DNA of 64,000 bases, from the NCBI GenBank assembly GCA_016801845.1, contig CM028906.1, positions 13,651,001-13,715,000 of the forward strand, in the 5' to 3' direction. Source of the stretch: Polydactylus sextarius. Taxonomy: Eukaryota > Chordata > Actinopteri > Polynemidae. Positions within the stretch are counted from its first letter, which is position 1. Each line of letters opens with the position of its first letter. The notes beneath the pieces are model-generated. The model was not told the DNA's origin. It saw only the letters and a program-made list of their open reading frames with translations, and made no database searches. The translations under genes were made by a program, and so were the position numbers. Of the stretch, positions 1 to 11,406 are shown in pieces.

Positions 1-1571
1 ATTTGGTTCATCTCACACTGACAGGGTTATTTTAAACCCAGGGTTTGATGGTACACAGCGGTCTAGAATTTAGAGAAGTAGCTTGTGATGGTCTTTCAGA
101 TTTGTTTTACTTAATGTTGAGTGCACTTCTTCATTTTCTTTCTTTCTTTTCTTGTGCTGATTTCCAACCTACCCAATATATTTTTTCTTGTTGAGCCTCA
201 GACTAACTTTATTTAGTTGTATTCACCTGTATGCAAAGGAGAGGTTTTCTACTTGAAAAGCAAAAATAGAAAGATGAAAAATACCTGCTGCAGTGTAATG
301 TCACTGGCAGAAAGAGTATTAACAATTACATTTTTTTAAATTACCATTAAAGAGAAACTTAAGAAGAACTGAAAATCTTGTTTTGTCTTTAGGTTAGTCT
401 TTATCTGCTATTAATTTACAACATCAGTGCATGAATTAATACAACAACTTTGTGATTTTCCATTTCAAAGTCAATAAAAGTCATGGTTACAGCTCTGTAG
501 GGAGTCCTTGAGGTTTTCCGGTGTGTATACCGTTTCTTCCCCCATGTGTCTCCTCCCATGTCTGTTTTTGTGTTTAGCTGAATCTTGATGGATCCCCCTA
601 AGGACCCACACCCTCAATCCTCACAGACTTTGACATCAGTTTCCAAGTTACTGAGTGTGAGAAGCAGCAAGGGTTCAAAATAGTATAAATAGGAAATGGA
701 CTCCATGTATAGCACTTTATTAGGCTACCTTAACAACACCAAAACCTGTGGCTTTAGTGTAGCAGGTTTGGGACTTTTATGTTGTTTGTTATGTTGTTCT
801 TCATGACCAACTGCCTGATATCACCACGGCCCCCTTTTTTTTTTTTAATGAACTTGTTTGTTCAATGTTACATTGCCCTTCTTTTTCCATTATGATGGTT
901 GTTTTGATTTTATGGTAACAAGCTTTCCCTGGTAAATCCAGTGTTTCATGTTGTGGTTTATGGACTGTGGATAATTTCCTTTGGCAAAGTCTCCTGAACT
1001 GCCAACTTAGCCATTCATTCACCTGTGACAGTGAATCCATCAAGGAACTTTTGCAGCCTGTCTCTTGTTCTATCTCTGGGTCCAAACAAAAATATATCTA
1101 AAAAAAACCTTTCAGTACTTTTCCAGTACTGGTGTGTCCAGACCTTAGAATAAAACTTTAATTAGACTTAAACAAATATTGGAAAGTGGCTCAGTGACAT
1201 GTATGGCCTCTTCCAAATAAAATGTCCCCACAATTTCATAGTTTGTTTTTCTTCTCACACTTCTGACACTTTCTGTTGTCTTCCATTTCATCATAAAGTG
1301 TTGTTCAAAGTCAGTCAACACACAACAACAGCATGGATTTCTTTCCCCCCAATGAGTATTACATTGTGCAGTTTCATGAAAGGTGATGCGTTGAATTTCT
1401 CAGCACATTGTTTCATCCCTTAAATCAAAGTCATGTTTCTATTTTGACTGTGTTCACTTTATAGGATTTAACTGTAGTGTTAAGCGCTCATGCGACTCAG
1501 GCAAATTCAGGTTGCTGATGGGCGTGTGTGCCTCCATCAGCATGTATATAAGACCTAAATGTTAGTGAGAG

Positions 1572-1574
<3 letters not shown>

Positions 1575-1618
<44 letters not shown>

Positions 1619-1657
1619 AGAGAGAGAGAGAGAGACAGAGAGACAGAGAGAGAGACA
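1575..1657. repeat. (TG)n-(GA)n compound microsatellite
   Basis: About 20 uninterrupted TG units (1575-1614) run directly into an imperfect GA tract (1615-1657). A second, shorter and degenerate TG/GA compound tract lies at about 1768-1860. Confidence 0.97.
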
Positions 1658-3165
1658 TGGTAAAGCGTCAAGGGAACACTGGTAGATAACAGAGTGTTTC
1701 TGTTCTCTGCTCTGCTGAACACCAATCACTTCCTCTTTCAGATAAAGCCCACAGCAATGAAAGTAGACTACTGAGTGTGCGCGTGTATGTGCATGTGTGT
1801 TTGCGTGTTTGTGTGTGTGTGAGAGAGAGAGACAGGAAGAGAGGAAAAGAAAAAGAGAGAGTTTTTTTGTCTATGCAGGAGTGTGCGGCAACGAACCATT
1901 TACTATTTTAAAAGTCCAGTATTAAATGTTTCTGTGGTTTTGCTGATCCAGCTGTCCTTGAGTCATTTTTCTCATCTTGGTTTGAATTGACCCACGGGTG
2001 GAAAAAAACCCACAAACCACTGGGGTGGGCATTTCTTAGTCCCTGATGCTTTAGCTCACTGTCTGCATCCAGATTTCTTAGTTAATGGTTCTGACCTCTA
2101 TTAGTGCCCCTTTCCATCACAGACTCATCTCTTCCATCCTTTCACATGTATTGGTATCCTCCTGTCCTGCTCCAGTCTCCTCCTGTTCTTTAATCTTGCA
2201 CTGTAACACCGCTAATGTGACACAAAAAAACACCAGGTTTGAAAATTAACCACACCTTGTTGGGTCATGTGTGGATGAGACCTGAAATAAGGCTTCAGGC
2301 TTCATTGTTTGTCAAGACACCAATAAATTAACCCAAGAAGGTGAAAATAGATTTTTCAGCCATTGTTGTTCCTTTATACATATGGTGTAATGTACTGCTT
2401 CTTCATGTGGGAAAACTGTAAATCAGCATATCTGAAAATAATGTTGAGTCTCACCACAGCCTCCTCATGGTTGCACAGTTTGTCATTTTTATGACGTGGT
2501 GGTCTCCACCTTGGGACTTGCAGGGTCATGAGGTGATTAATGATGTAGAAAAGCAGAACATAAAACAAATAATTATGTTTAATTAAACTGTATTGTAATA
2601 ATTTCATTTTCTATTTAAAAATGACTCACTGCATTATTTCTTCATCATCATCTTTTTGGGTGTCTATGAATTAAAAAAAACTGCAGTAGGGTCACTTTGG
2701 TGTGGCATGGAAATAAAAATGATGTCTATATCCTTTGTTGTTAGTGATTACATATGTTTAAATTAAGAATTGTCTGTTTTTTCAGTGTAACTTGTCTCGT
2801 TTCCAAGTTCCTTCCAAATTCATCTGGTGACTCCTGATGAAGCTGCATCCCCTCTGTTTCAGAAGTGTTGCTATTGGTCAAATTGCCACCCAGATCCTCC
2901 ACCTCAACTATTAATAGAGACCCTCAGCTCTATCAGTAATCTGTCTCCTTCTAGATAAGAAGAATTGTGGGCTGGGGTGGGAACACATCAGTCCAATTGA
3001 TGTCAAAATCCCAAATGTGTCACTGTGGTCTGTTTATCTTGAGGTGTTGAGGTGGATGTTAAATTCCTGGCCCCTCTCTGTCTGAGTCTCCTCTTTCTTT
3101 TAGTTATCTTGTTTTCTCCACCCCCTGCTATTGAACATCTGATGGCTAGATTATTGACGCCCTAT

Positions 3166-3620
3166 CCAATGACCAGCTGATGACTCAGTGCTATGACTTA
3201 TGGGTATTGCATTGAATTTACAGTGCTATCCTGACTCTCTGTCATCATTAAACTCAATGGATGCAACGGGCCATCACAAGACAGTGATGGAGAAATATAT
3301 TTATTCAATCATTTGCTCATGGGTTCTAGCTGATGTGGTCATCACAGTGTGGCTTTTAGTGGCTTATAAATCAGCCAATGAGGTGGAGGTGGGATTAAAG
3401 TCTAATTGGCTCTAGCCTTGACTTCTCAGCCAGTGAAGCCAATCACAGTGAAGAGATCAACAAAAACAAGTGGTGATCTCTGCTGTCGTCATATGATGAG
3501 TCAAGATCACGATGACGAGGTGAGTGATTGCTCTTATATCTCTGAGAAATTGGCCTGATCGCAATCAAGCCAATGTGTAATGAAAATGCACAGAGTTGGT
3601 CAAGGTGGTGGCTAGCCAAT
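3166..3620. promoter_or_regulatory. cluster of CCAAT boxes with two AP-1-like sites
   Basis: Seven CCAAT pentamers on the two strands lie within 455 bp: CCAAT at 3166, 3375, 3439, 3570 and 3616, and ATTGG at 3405 and 3549. Roughly one is expected by chance. Most sit in the extended NF-Y context GCCAAT. Two AP-1-type heptamers accompany them, TGACTCA at 3181-3187 and TGAGTCA at 3497-3503. No gene start was found beside the cluster, so it would be a distal element or the promoter of an unrecognised non-coding RNA. Function is inference only. Confidence 0.3.
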
Positions 3621-4079
3621 GATGTGGACTTTATTGAGTGCTGGAAATGTTTCTGGGGAAAACTTGGTGTGATTAGGAGAGACGTCATCCATCCCACTTT
3701 GGATTGAGCAGCTCTTTTATCTAGAAATTTGGCTGAATTCATTAGACAGCAGAAAAAATGACAGAGTTGCAGCTTTACATGCTTCTCTCTGCTTCAGTTA
3801 GGACAGTCACCCCAACAGAATCATATAGAAACTGTGTACACATGTGTTTTCACTTCCCTTGAGGCACAGGCCAAGGAGAAAAGGTCAGAGCCATTTTAAC
3901 TCCAGTTTAATGATCAACCCTTTACTTAAGACTAGATATAACTCATTTGAAAGTCTCACTCTTAGTCTGTCATACAAAATGGAAAATGATTATAATAATA
4001 ATAACAAAAACAGTTCTTCTAGTTTCTGTGTATCATCCACCTTACTCTGAATTCCTAGGTCAGTTTTTATGAGTTCTTA

Positions 4080-4790
4080 GTACAGATAAAGTCAATATAG
4101 GGGATGATTTCAACATTTAGCACCACATAATCTTCTATTGGTATACAAATGATACCTTGTTGTACTTCTATGAAACCTGTTTTTATGAAACCAGATGGAA
4201 CTAATCAGGTCACCCTACTTTAGAATTGTCAAAGACATTAAGGACTGGATGACTCATAATTTCTTACAAAACTCAAGTTACCATACTTAACATCTAAGCA
4301 TCTAAGGACATTTTTCTGATCACTTAACTTCTCTGAATGGGACTACCCTAACCTCCGATTTTACGGTGAGGAACTTTGTGGTTATCTGTGATCAGTCTAT
4401 CGTAAGACAAGTCTCTAAGATAACTTTTTTCCACCTACGCAACACTGCAAAAAAATTAGAAAGGTCCTGTCTCAAAAACATGATGAAAAGTTAATTCATG
4501 TATTTGTTACCTCTAGACTGGTGATACTTTATTATCAGGGTGTTCCACTAACTCCATCAAAACACCCTTCATACATTTAAGGTTAACTTAAAACTTAAAA
4601 AGGACTTAAAACTTTCCTCTATAATGAAGCTTATACTTAGGGATGGTTTAGTCGGGTCCTGGGCCTTTTTTTTGCTACGGTGCCATACATTTAGGCTCCT
4701 GGTGGAAACCCATGCCTCAACCAGGTTTCTACCTGTTAAAAGGAAGTTTTTAATTTCCACTGCTGCCAAATGATTGTTTACTGGGAAGAG
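4080..4790 (+). mobile_element. decayed non-LTR retrotransposon (LINE) reverse-transcriptase remnant
   Basis: Translating the plus strand in shifting frames recovers the end of a LINE reverse transcriptase. In order there is a degraded catalytic box (YTNDTLLY in place of YADDTxLY) near 4142, then KPDGTNQVTLL, then KDIKDWMTHNFLQ near 4232-4272. Next come SKITFFHLRN near 4415-4440, LLSGCSTNSIKT near 4530-4563 and LKTFLYNEAY near 4605-4635. Stops and frameshifts separate the blocks and the second residue of the catalytic box is altered, so the copy is dead. The residue pattern is that of fish L2/CR1-like elements, but the clade call is tentative. No ORF1, target-site duplication or intact 5' end was seen. 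Confidence 0.85.
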
Positions 4791-5829
4791 GTGGGTTTTT
4801 CTATTCTATAATATTGTAAAATGGCTTTAGATAAATGTTTTTGTTGTTGTTGTTGTTTTTTTTTTTTTTTTGGTTTGTTTTTTTATGATTCTACTCTTGC
4901 CCTTGCTTTGTCTAGAAATGAAAAGCTGTTTGGAAGGGTTTTTTCAAAGTTGCTACAAATTTCAGGAGATAAATCTACCATCATTGTACTTAACATGTAC
5001 TCCACATTACAAAGTGATTAAAGTGGCGAAAAAAGTGGATTTAGCAGTAAATGTTCTTTTGAAATAATGATAACATTATAAATGCTGTACAAAGATGTTG
5101 TTGTGTCTTGGCAGCAAACAGACATCATTTTCTTTACATCATCATCAGGTGTGAAGATGGCAGCAGCAAGAGGATGACCATTAACCTTAATAGACAGTAC
5201 ATCAATTAGATGGGAAGGAATAGGCAGCAGTCTGCACTGGAGAGGAAAGGGGCAGTCACAGTAACCTTTATGGCATCTTGCTAGGTAGGAAAATGACAAG
5301 GTCTGACGCCTCTTGAATGAATCACATCTGTGACATTTGGTCCATAGAGAGGTTTTCACACATGATCTATTGGCTAGCAACACCCACACCCTCAACTAAA
5401 CAATAACCTCTGGGAACAAAGATAAAAAGTTCAAAATTGTTGTATGGAAGACTGAAACACTTGCTAGAGCTTGGTTTAAGACATTGCATCATATGAAGTC
5501 TGGATGAGTGAATGTGCTTTAAAAACTCTAATTCAGTGCAATACCTCTTTAAGATGGCATGAAATTTAACAAAAAGCCCCCCCTCCCATAGTCCTCATGC
5601 AACATGTTTGTTTTCCCCCCAAACCATTTCTTATTAAAGCTTGGGTGTAAAAGTCAATGAATTCTTTTAACCAGGTCTCGATTGGATCAGGCCTCTCAAG
5701 GTCTGGCAGGGAGAAGATAAGACCTGTTATCTCTTTTCGACAAACCTGCAACCTCCCTCTGTCCTCTTCATGACTGGACCAGGAAGGAAAGAAGAGAATG
5801 AAAAGAAAGGAGAGACAAAAAATGCACCT

Positions 5830-5831
<2 letters not shown>

Positions 5832-5889
<58 letters not shown>

Positions 5890-5890
5890 G
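5832..5890. repeat. (CA)n-(TA)n microsatellite
   Basis: About 24 uninterrupted CA units (5832-5880) are followed by a short TA run (5881-5888). Open frames crossing this tract encode only Cys-Val repeats and are artefacts. Confidence 0.97.
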
Positions 5891-8800
5891 TATACACTTG
5901 TGTGAAGTTGGATGAAGCCAAACTTAGTCTCCTGAAGTAGGCAACAAGCAAGTACATTTTAAAGGAAAAAATAACTCATAACTCATTACTCAATAACTCA
6001 AACATCTCATTTGGTCAGTTGCAAACAAGTGCAAATAAGGATGACAAATTATATTCAGTCCAAATTATATTCAGTAATATCTAGAATATCTAAATTTGCA
6101 GTACAGTATCCACTTGTAGCGCATTATTTTGCTTTTTCTGGTTATATCTAGACATGTACAATACTTGATTCAGGTTATGAAAGACTGTGATATGTTTTAA
6201 TATGTAAAAAGTCACAATGTCTTTAGATGCAACTTGCTTATTTACATTTAACCATGACCAACAGTAAGGAGTTACAGCTTCAGAGGTAACTATATATATT
6301 TTAATTTAATAATGAATCACTAGGACCATAAATTTTACAACACAAAATATTTTTGGGAAAATCAAAAACAGAATATGCTGTTTGCAAAAGTATCTCTCCC
6401 AGACCTCATTTCACTCTGATTACCAGGGGTGAAAACCCTAGGAAACTTTAGAGGCTTTTCTGCTTTCATGCAGAGTTGATTGACACACAGTTTTTTTCTG
6501 GTGAATGAACAAAAACTAATAATATATTTTGCAAACTTAGTTTTTACCAAAAACAGCGAGTATGCTATAGATTCCTAGGCTCACAGCTCCAATGACAAAA
6601 TAAGAAGAATCAATTTTATCATTATTTAGGGCATTTATTATTAATGATTTAGGTGTGTTTAAGCAGCTTGGAAGTCTAAAATCACTACTAATATTATTGA
6701 TATACAAATTATATTGATTATCATCACAAGAAATTCAGTATTCAGTTTTTTGTTTTTGTTTTTTGTAGCTACATCAGGGTGTCTTGTCATCTGGTCTTGT
6801 AGCAGTGTGGAGGTTTAACAAGAAATAAGTAGAGCTGTCCTCTTTACCAAAACTCCCCTGGTTAGTGGTTTGTTCCAACTCAATGCCGTTAGATTGGCAG
6901 AAGTGGACTAAAGGTTAGAGCTGTCAGCTTGTTATTACAACTGAAGTTCCCTTTTACAAGAACTCTCAACACAAGCCGGTATATAAAAAAGTCTCTCATT
7001 GAACTGAATGTTTAAGTTAACATTTTGGTAGGTCAATGTATAAAACAAGAAATGGCAGTGAATTTAAAGCTATAAAAGAGCTATAAAAGGGGCATGAGTC
7101 CCAAGACTCGCCGTCTGAACTTTGGCTGCACTTGTTCAATTGCAAGTCCCAGTCGTACTTTAAATGATATAAATTTTGTCTTGACGTTGTTTTGAAGAAG
7201 ACTAAAATTAGCATCTGTTGTGGTTCTGTCTAATTTACTGTTTAGCTATCAGCCATTTCCCACAGGAAAAGTCTTAACGAGTTTTTAATTAATGACATTG
7301 ATTCATTTGATGGAAGCAAATCTGCTTCGTGGATCAGACATTGAGATCAGACCCAGTGATGCTGCTCATTGTGTCTTGGTCCTTGTCTTGGTAACTCACT
7401 TTCTGTTTTACACACACTCTCCACTTCTTTACAGCTGTTTATCATGTCGGGCTGCTTTCAGATGGACCTGTGCGTTACTGCTGTATGATGCATCATTTTT
7501 CTGTAGTGTTGTTTGGACTAATTAGTGGTCAACTAGATGCAGTCGTCTCCACAATACAGTCTAATTGCTCATTTAGCATTTTGTGTCTCTTTTCAGATTG
7601 CCAAAACACCAGAATGTTTAATCAGGGGTGGGCACTCGATGAGGCGAGGCAAATAGATCAGCATTGTGGACCATCATTACTGTGTGGGTGATGGTTTGAT
7701 GCTACTGAGGTTTATTTCTTGCATTTAGTTTGGTCTCTGAAGATGGAGGAGAGTGTAACTTTGAACTGAAGGAGATATGCATCTGATGACTCTGACTCTG
7801 CTCTCATTATTACATACTATCTGCTCTCTAATAATTTGATTTATGTGAGAGTTGATTATATATTATTTGATCTGAGTTAATTTAGACTGAGATGAGTTAG
7901 TCAATTCTGCTCAGCCATATTCCGATAACCACCCTACCACCATGTTTATCATGTTTTTAAGACCAGCTAGTGAAAAATTTGCTTCACCGTGGTTACTTGA
8001 AAAACTGATTGCAGATACCTGATAAGGCACTCACAATGTAGTTTTCATGTTGTGAAAAGCAATTGTAATTTATATGGTAATATATGGTTTGCATTTCATT
8101 TTCTTTCAGCGGTTAATGGCTAGTATCAGATTTTGATGCCTCTGTTTTGATGGCTCTGATGAGTTGTTTTGAGGTGTATCATGACACGACATGCTGTGTG
8201 GATACTGGACTGGACAGAAATATTAGACGTGTGGGCAGTGAACCTGAGACGTCTTGATTATAGGACAGTCTTTTGGATTAGTTGACCAAGCTGCTGCCTG
8301 TCCTCTGATGCTATCTGCTAATGAACCAATGGCCAAAAGAGACAAACACAATAATAGTCTATTGACGTACAGAGGGCTCTTTTAGGAGCCTGTTTATGTT
8401 CACAGAGTCCTATGGTCCTAGGCTCCCACTATAACCCTAACCCCTGATAAGGAAGCATTAAGCTATGACTCTGGTGAATCCATGACTTCAACCATTTGAA
8501 AAAGTACCTCAGATGTATGTGTATTATACTGAGAGCCATACAGCTGAGCAGGGGAACAGGAAATTATTTCCCATAATAACCAAGTACACAGTGGGGGAAC
8601 ATCTTTTTCATGTTTCCCTTATATGCTATAGGGACCTGGGGAACATACTGCTTTAATGACAACAATGGTTCCTTGGCTTTATGGCTGCAAGGTAACTATT
8701 CTGATTACATTTGACAGAGAGATCGATTTCTATAATTAGAACAAACAATCCAAATGAATAGTTTTAGAAAAGACACTTAATAGCTTTAACTTTGAAAGCC

Positions 8801-9146
8801 AGATGAGAATATTATCCATTAAAGATGAATCCCTATTCCAAGAGACTGTTAGTTTAGCATGCATAAAGAGCGGTGGCAGGAATTGAAACTGATTCTCTTA
8901 AGGTAACTCAGTCCGACTAGGGGGTTATATGTGCATAACTATTTCTTGAGCAGAAACTTTCGTGACTCTACGTTGCCTGGAAATGCAGCATTTTTACCAT
9001 GGGTTGTATAAACAAATGAGTGACAACACTTTATTTATTTGACTTTAAAGTTTTTGTGCTAAAGCTAATGTGGCCTGTGCTTGTAAGCAGTAGTGACATT
9101 CTCTGTGAAAGACAGGAATGTTAACCTATTCCATTAAAAAAGGAGA

Positions 9147-9148
<2 letters not shown>

Positions 9149-9181
<33 letters not shown>

Positions 9182-9455
9182 GGGGGGAGGACCAGGTGTA
9201 CCTTATGTTGTGAGGACTTAAATCTGTTTACACACTGACGTTATGGGGACATGTCTTCCTTATGGGGATAAAAAAGAAAAAAAAAAGGACAGTAAATCAT
9301 TAAATATCAAGGTGAAGACATGTTTTTAGGTTTGGTTTTGGTTAGAGTTAGTGGAGTAGTAGTTAAGATTGAGATAGAGTCTCCAGGAAATTAACGTAAG
9401 TCAATTAAATGCTCCTCTGAAGTCATGGAAATGACTGTGTGTGCGTGCATGCAGG
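9149..9455 (+). repeat. GT-microsatellite-linked interspersed repeat, copy 1
   Basis: A (GT)15 tract (9149-9178) leads into a unit containing, in order, GTGAGGACTTAAATCTGTTT, TATGGGGACATGTCTTCCTT, AGGTTTGGTTTTGG, AGGAAATTAACGTAA and CCTCTGAAGTCATGGAAA. The same ordered blocks recur at 62.92-63.11 kb. From memory, this 'GTGAGGACTT' unit attached to GT repeats is a widespread teleost repeat. Its transposon class is not known to me. Confidence 0.75.
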
Positions 9456-10934
9456 TTAGAGGACGGAAGAGGCAGACCTGCTCCGGTTTTTAGATCCCAT
9501 CTCACAGAGCCTTTGTTGACTGAAGATAACCAAACATGATGCACACAACCTGAGGCAGGAAATACTCCAGAAATAGTAAACTAAGCCATTAGGTTGACAT
9601 GAATCCTCTTGAGGAATGACCATTTGATAACCCTATTTTAGTTTGTGCCAGATCATCTAACTTGAGCTGCGGGTGAAATGCATTTAGACAGCCCCGAGTT
9701 CTGAAAAGGTCTGATTGTTTTGTGACGACAGGAGTGCCTCTAATAAAGCTCCTTCCCTCTCAACATTAGTGTGGTCTCTACCAAATCAGTCACTACTTTT
9801 CCATTGACAAGATCTGATACAAGAGGTTTTCCCAAAGACATCTTATGTGTTTGAAATTCATTGTGGAAGAGTATTGATCTTTTTAATCTGCTAATTAGCA
9901 TTACACATGACACTGATGTAAACATTTTCTACAGACTGTCACAGTCTTTTTGGTTTTGGTTTTGCTTCTGTTTTACTTTGGGGTATCATATACATATTCT
10001 TTTAAATATAGTTAGTAGACTAAAAAAAAAGACATTATAGCAGCAACATTTTTTTTTTCTAGAAAAAATACTAGTGATAATTGATAACACTATCTGTCTG
10101 CATTTATATGCATCTAAAACTTACCTACACAAACAAATAATAATGCACAATACGACATTCATATTGTTACAAGTGGAAATCAAAACTCATGAACAAAAAA
10201 TGGCTTAAGCTGACTTTATAATTGTTCATTTCATTCTACATTAAGAGACTTTAATCCAGATAAAATAAACCTGACATGATTTGTCATTTAAGTACAATAT
10301 CTTGCAAACCTTCTTCCTGTTCTCAGCCACATTCTTGGCGTTAGATTTACATCTTTAAGGTGCTGCTGTACCTAGATCCCTCATACGTTTGAAAACTACC
10401 CAACCTAACTCACCTCTGGTGGAAAGAGATGCATCACTTTTTTATGGAATACAGCATAATAAAAAGTTAACCAATTCATCATAACAGCAACACATATATA
10501 AAAGTGTCTGCATTCAACACACGATCTAGCTTCCTAAGTTATTTTTTTAGGTGACAGTAAAATTTGTTTCATCCTTCATCAACAGGCGTGTATGTTGGAA
10601 ATAAAGTAACTCTAATCAAAGAGAAACAGGATGCATCCTCATGATAATAAAAGCCGGACAGATAATAATAAGAAGAAACTGTGGGACATGCGCTTGTCAT
10701 GATTCTTTTGTTTCCACCACTGATTTTTGTTTGTGAGCAGAATGACAGTAATACAGTCCTGCCACCTCCTGAGGAGAGGTTGGAGGACATATGACTGTCC
10801 TTCCCACAGTGTGGTGGAGGAGTGACAGCCAGATGACATCCAACCATATGACATTTTATTTGTTTTTATCAGGGGGGTAATGATACAGTAGTTACTGTGT
10901 GAGTGTGTAACATAGGCAGGAATGACTGGTTGCA

Positions 10935-10971
10935 TATATATATAAATTCATTCATATATATATATATATAG
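10935..10971. repeat. (TA)n microsatellite
   Basis: Two short TA runs are separated by an AATTCATTC spacer. Similar AT runs lie at about 13375-13406 in pnoc intron 1. Confidence 0.9.
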
Positions 10972-11049
10972 CTTAGACAGTCAGGGGCCTTGTTTGGCAA
11001 ATTATTAAAGTTTGCGAGGTTATGACATCAAAGTGTGCTTGTGAGTTTT

Positions 11050-11212
11050 TCCTCTTACTCTTACCTTTCTCTCCTCCTTCTCATCATCCCTCTCCACTTC
11101 CTCCCCCTCCTCCCCTCACTGCTCTTCCCCCATCATCTCTCCTTTCTGATTTGAGTCCCTCCCTCTCTCCCCCCTCCCTCTCTTTCTCAGCAATGAAAGA
11201 AGGAGTTTTGAA

Positions 11213-11260
<48 letters not shown>
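11050..11260. promoter_or_regulatory. pyrimidine tract and (GA)22 tract just upstream of pnoc
   Basis: A CT/CCT-rich pyrimidine tract (about 11050-11190) is followed by a pure GA run (11215-11260). It ends about 30 bp before the TATA box at 11292. Such polypurine/polypyrimidine DNA can be nuclease-sensitive or GAGA-factor-like in promoters, which is inference here. Leu-Ser repeat frames across it are artefacts. Confidence 0.5.
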
Positions 11261-11261
<1 letters not shown>

Positions 11262-11291
11262 CAGAGGAGTTTGAAGGGGGGGGTGGGACCC

Positions 11292-11297
11292 TATAAG
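11292..11297 (+). promoter_or_regulatory. pnoc: TATA box of pnoc
   Basis: CTATAAGAGC matches the TATA consensus. It lies about 110 bp before a strong donor site (CCCAG|GTAAGG, cut after 11406), which would close a short 5' non-coding exon. A transcription start near 11320 is inferred from the usual 25-30 bp spacing. The acceptor at about 20663 would then join this exon to the exon carrying the start codon. Confidence 0.55.
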
Positions 11298-11319
11298 AGC
11301 AGCTGACTCCAGCCTCCAC

Positions 11320-11406
11320 GTAGCCAGAAAATCACGCTGAGAACAAGTGAAGGGAGACATACGCTGACGAACCCCAACCTGCAACCACAACCTCACGCCA
11401 ACCCAG
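11320..11406 (+). other. pnoc: pnoc non-coding exon 1 (predicted)
   Basis: This segment lies between the TATA box and a consensus GTAAGG donor. It contains no ATG that opens a meaningful frame. A non-coding first exon separated by a long intron is the known layout of prepronociceptin genes. Its 5' end is an estimate. It would be refuted if transcript reads placed the first exon elsewhere in the 9.3-kb interval. Confidence 0.45.

Larger units (their letters stand above)
1..11280. other. gene-poor intergenic region upstream of pnoc
   Basis: No exon of a recognisable protein was found on either strand. Open frames here are short (under 130 codons), lack convincing splice sites and often run through microsatellites. 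The stretch holds (TG)n and (GA)n microsatellites near 1.6, 1.8, 5.8 and 9.15 kb, a decayed LINE at about 4.08-4.79 kb, a cluster of CCAAT boxes at about 3.17-3.62 kb and a GT-linked interspersed repeat at about 9.15-9.45 kb. The rest is AT-rich single-copy-looking DNA in which nothing specific could be seen. Confidence 0.7.

Noticed and set aside
801..1085. 94-codon minus-strand frame
   Set aside because: No recognisable domain, and it ends in an oligo-A-encoded lysine run. It was read as chance or repeat-derived.
5018..5395. 125-codon minus-strand frame, the longest in the left 11 kb
   Set aside because: Protein-like in places (VNGHPLAAAIFTPDDDVKKM) but it matches no family I know, has no splice signals and may be a repeat relic.
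5566..5957. Minus-strand frames of 76-103 codons crossing the CA repeat
   Set aside because: Most of their start is Cys-Val repeats encoded by the microsatellite, and there is no splice or family support.
10569..10935. Two overlapping minus-strand frames of 92-98 codons
   Set aside because: They overlap in different frames, have no family resemblance and lie in ordinary intergenic DNA.
11022..11396. Leu-Ser and Pro-rich frames near the pnoc promoter
   Set aside because: They come from the pyrimidine and GA tracts rather than from a gene.
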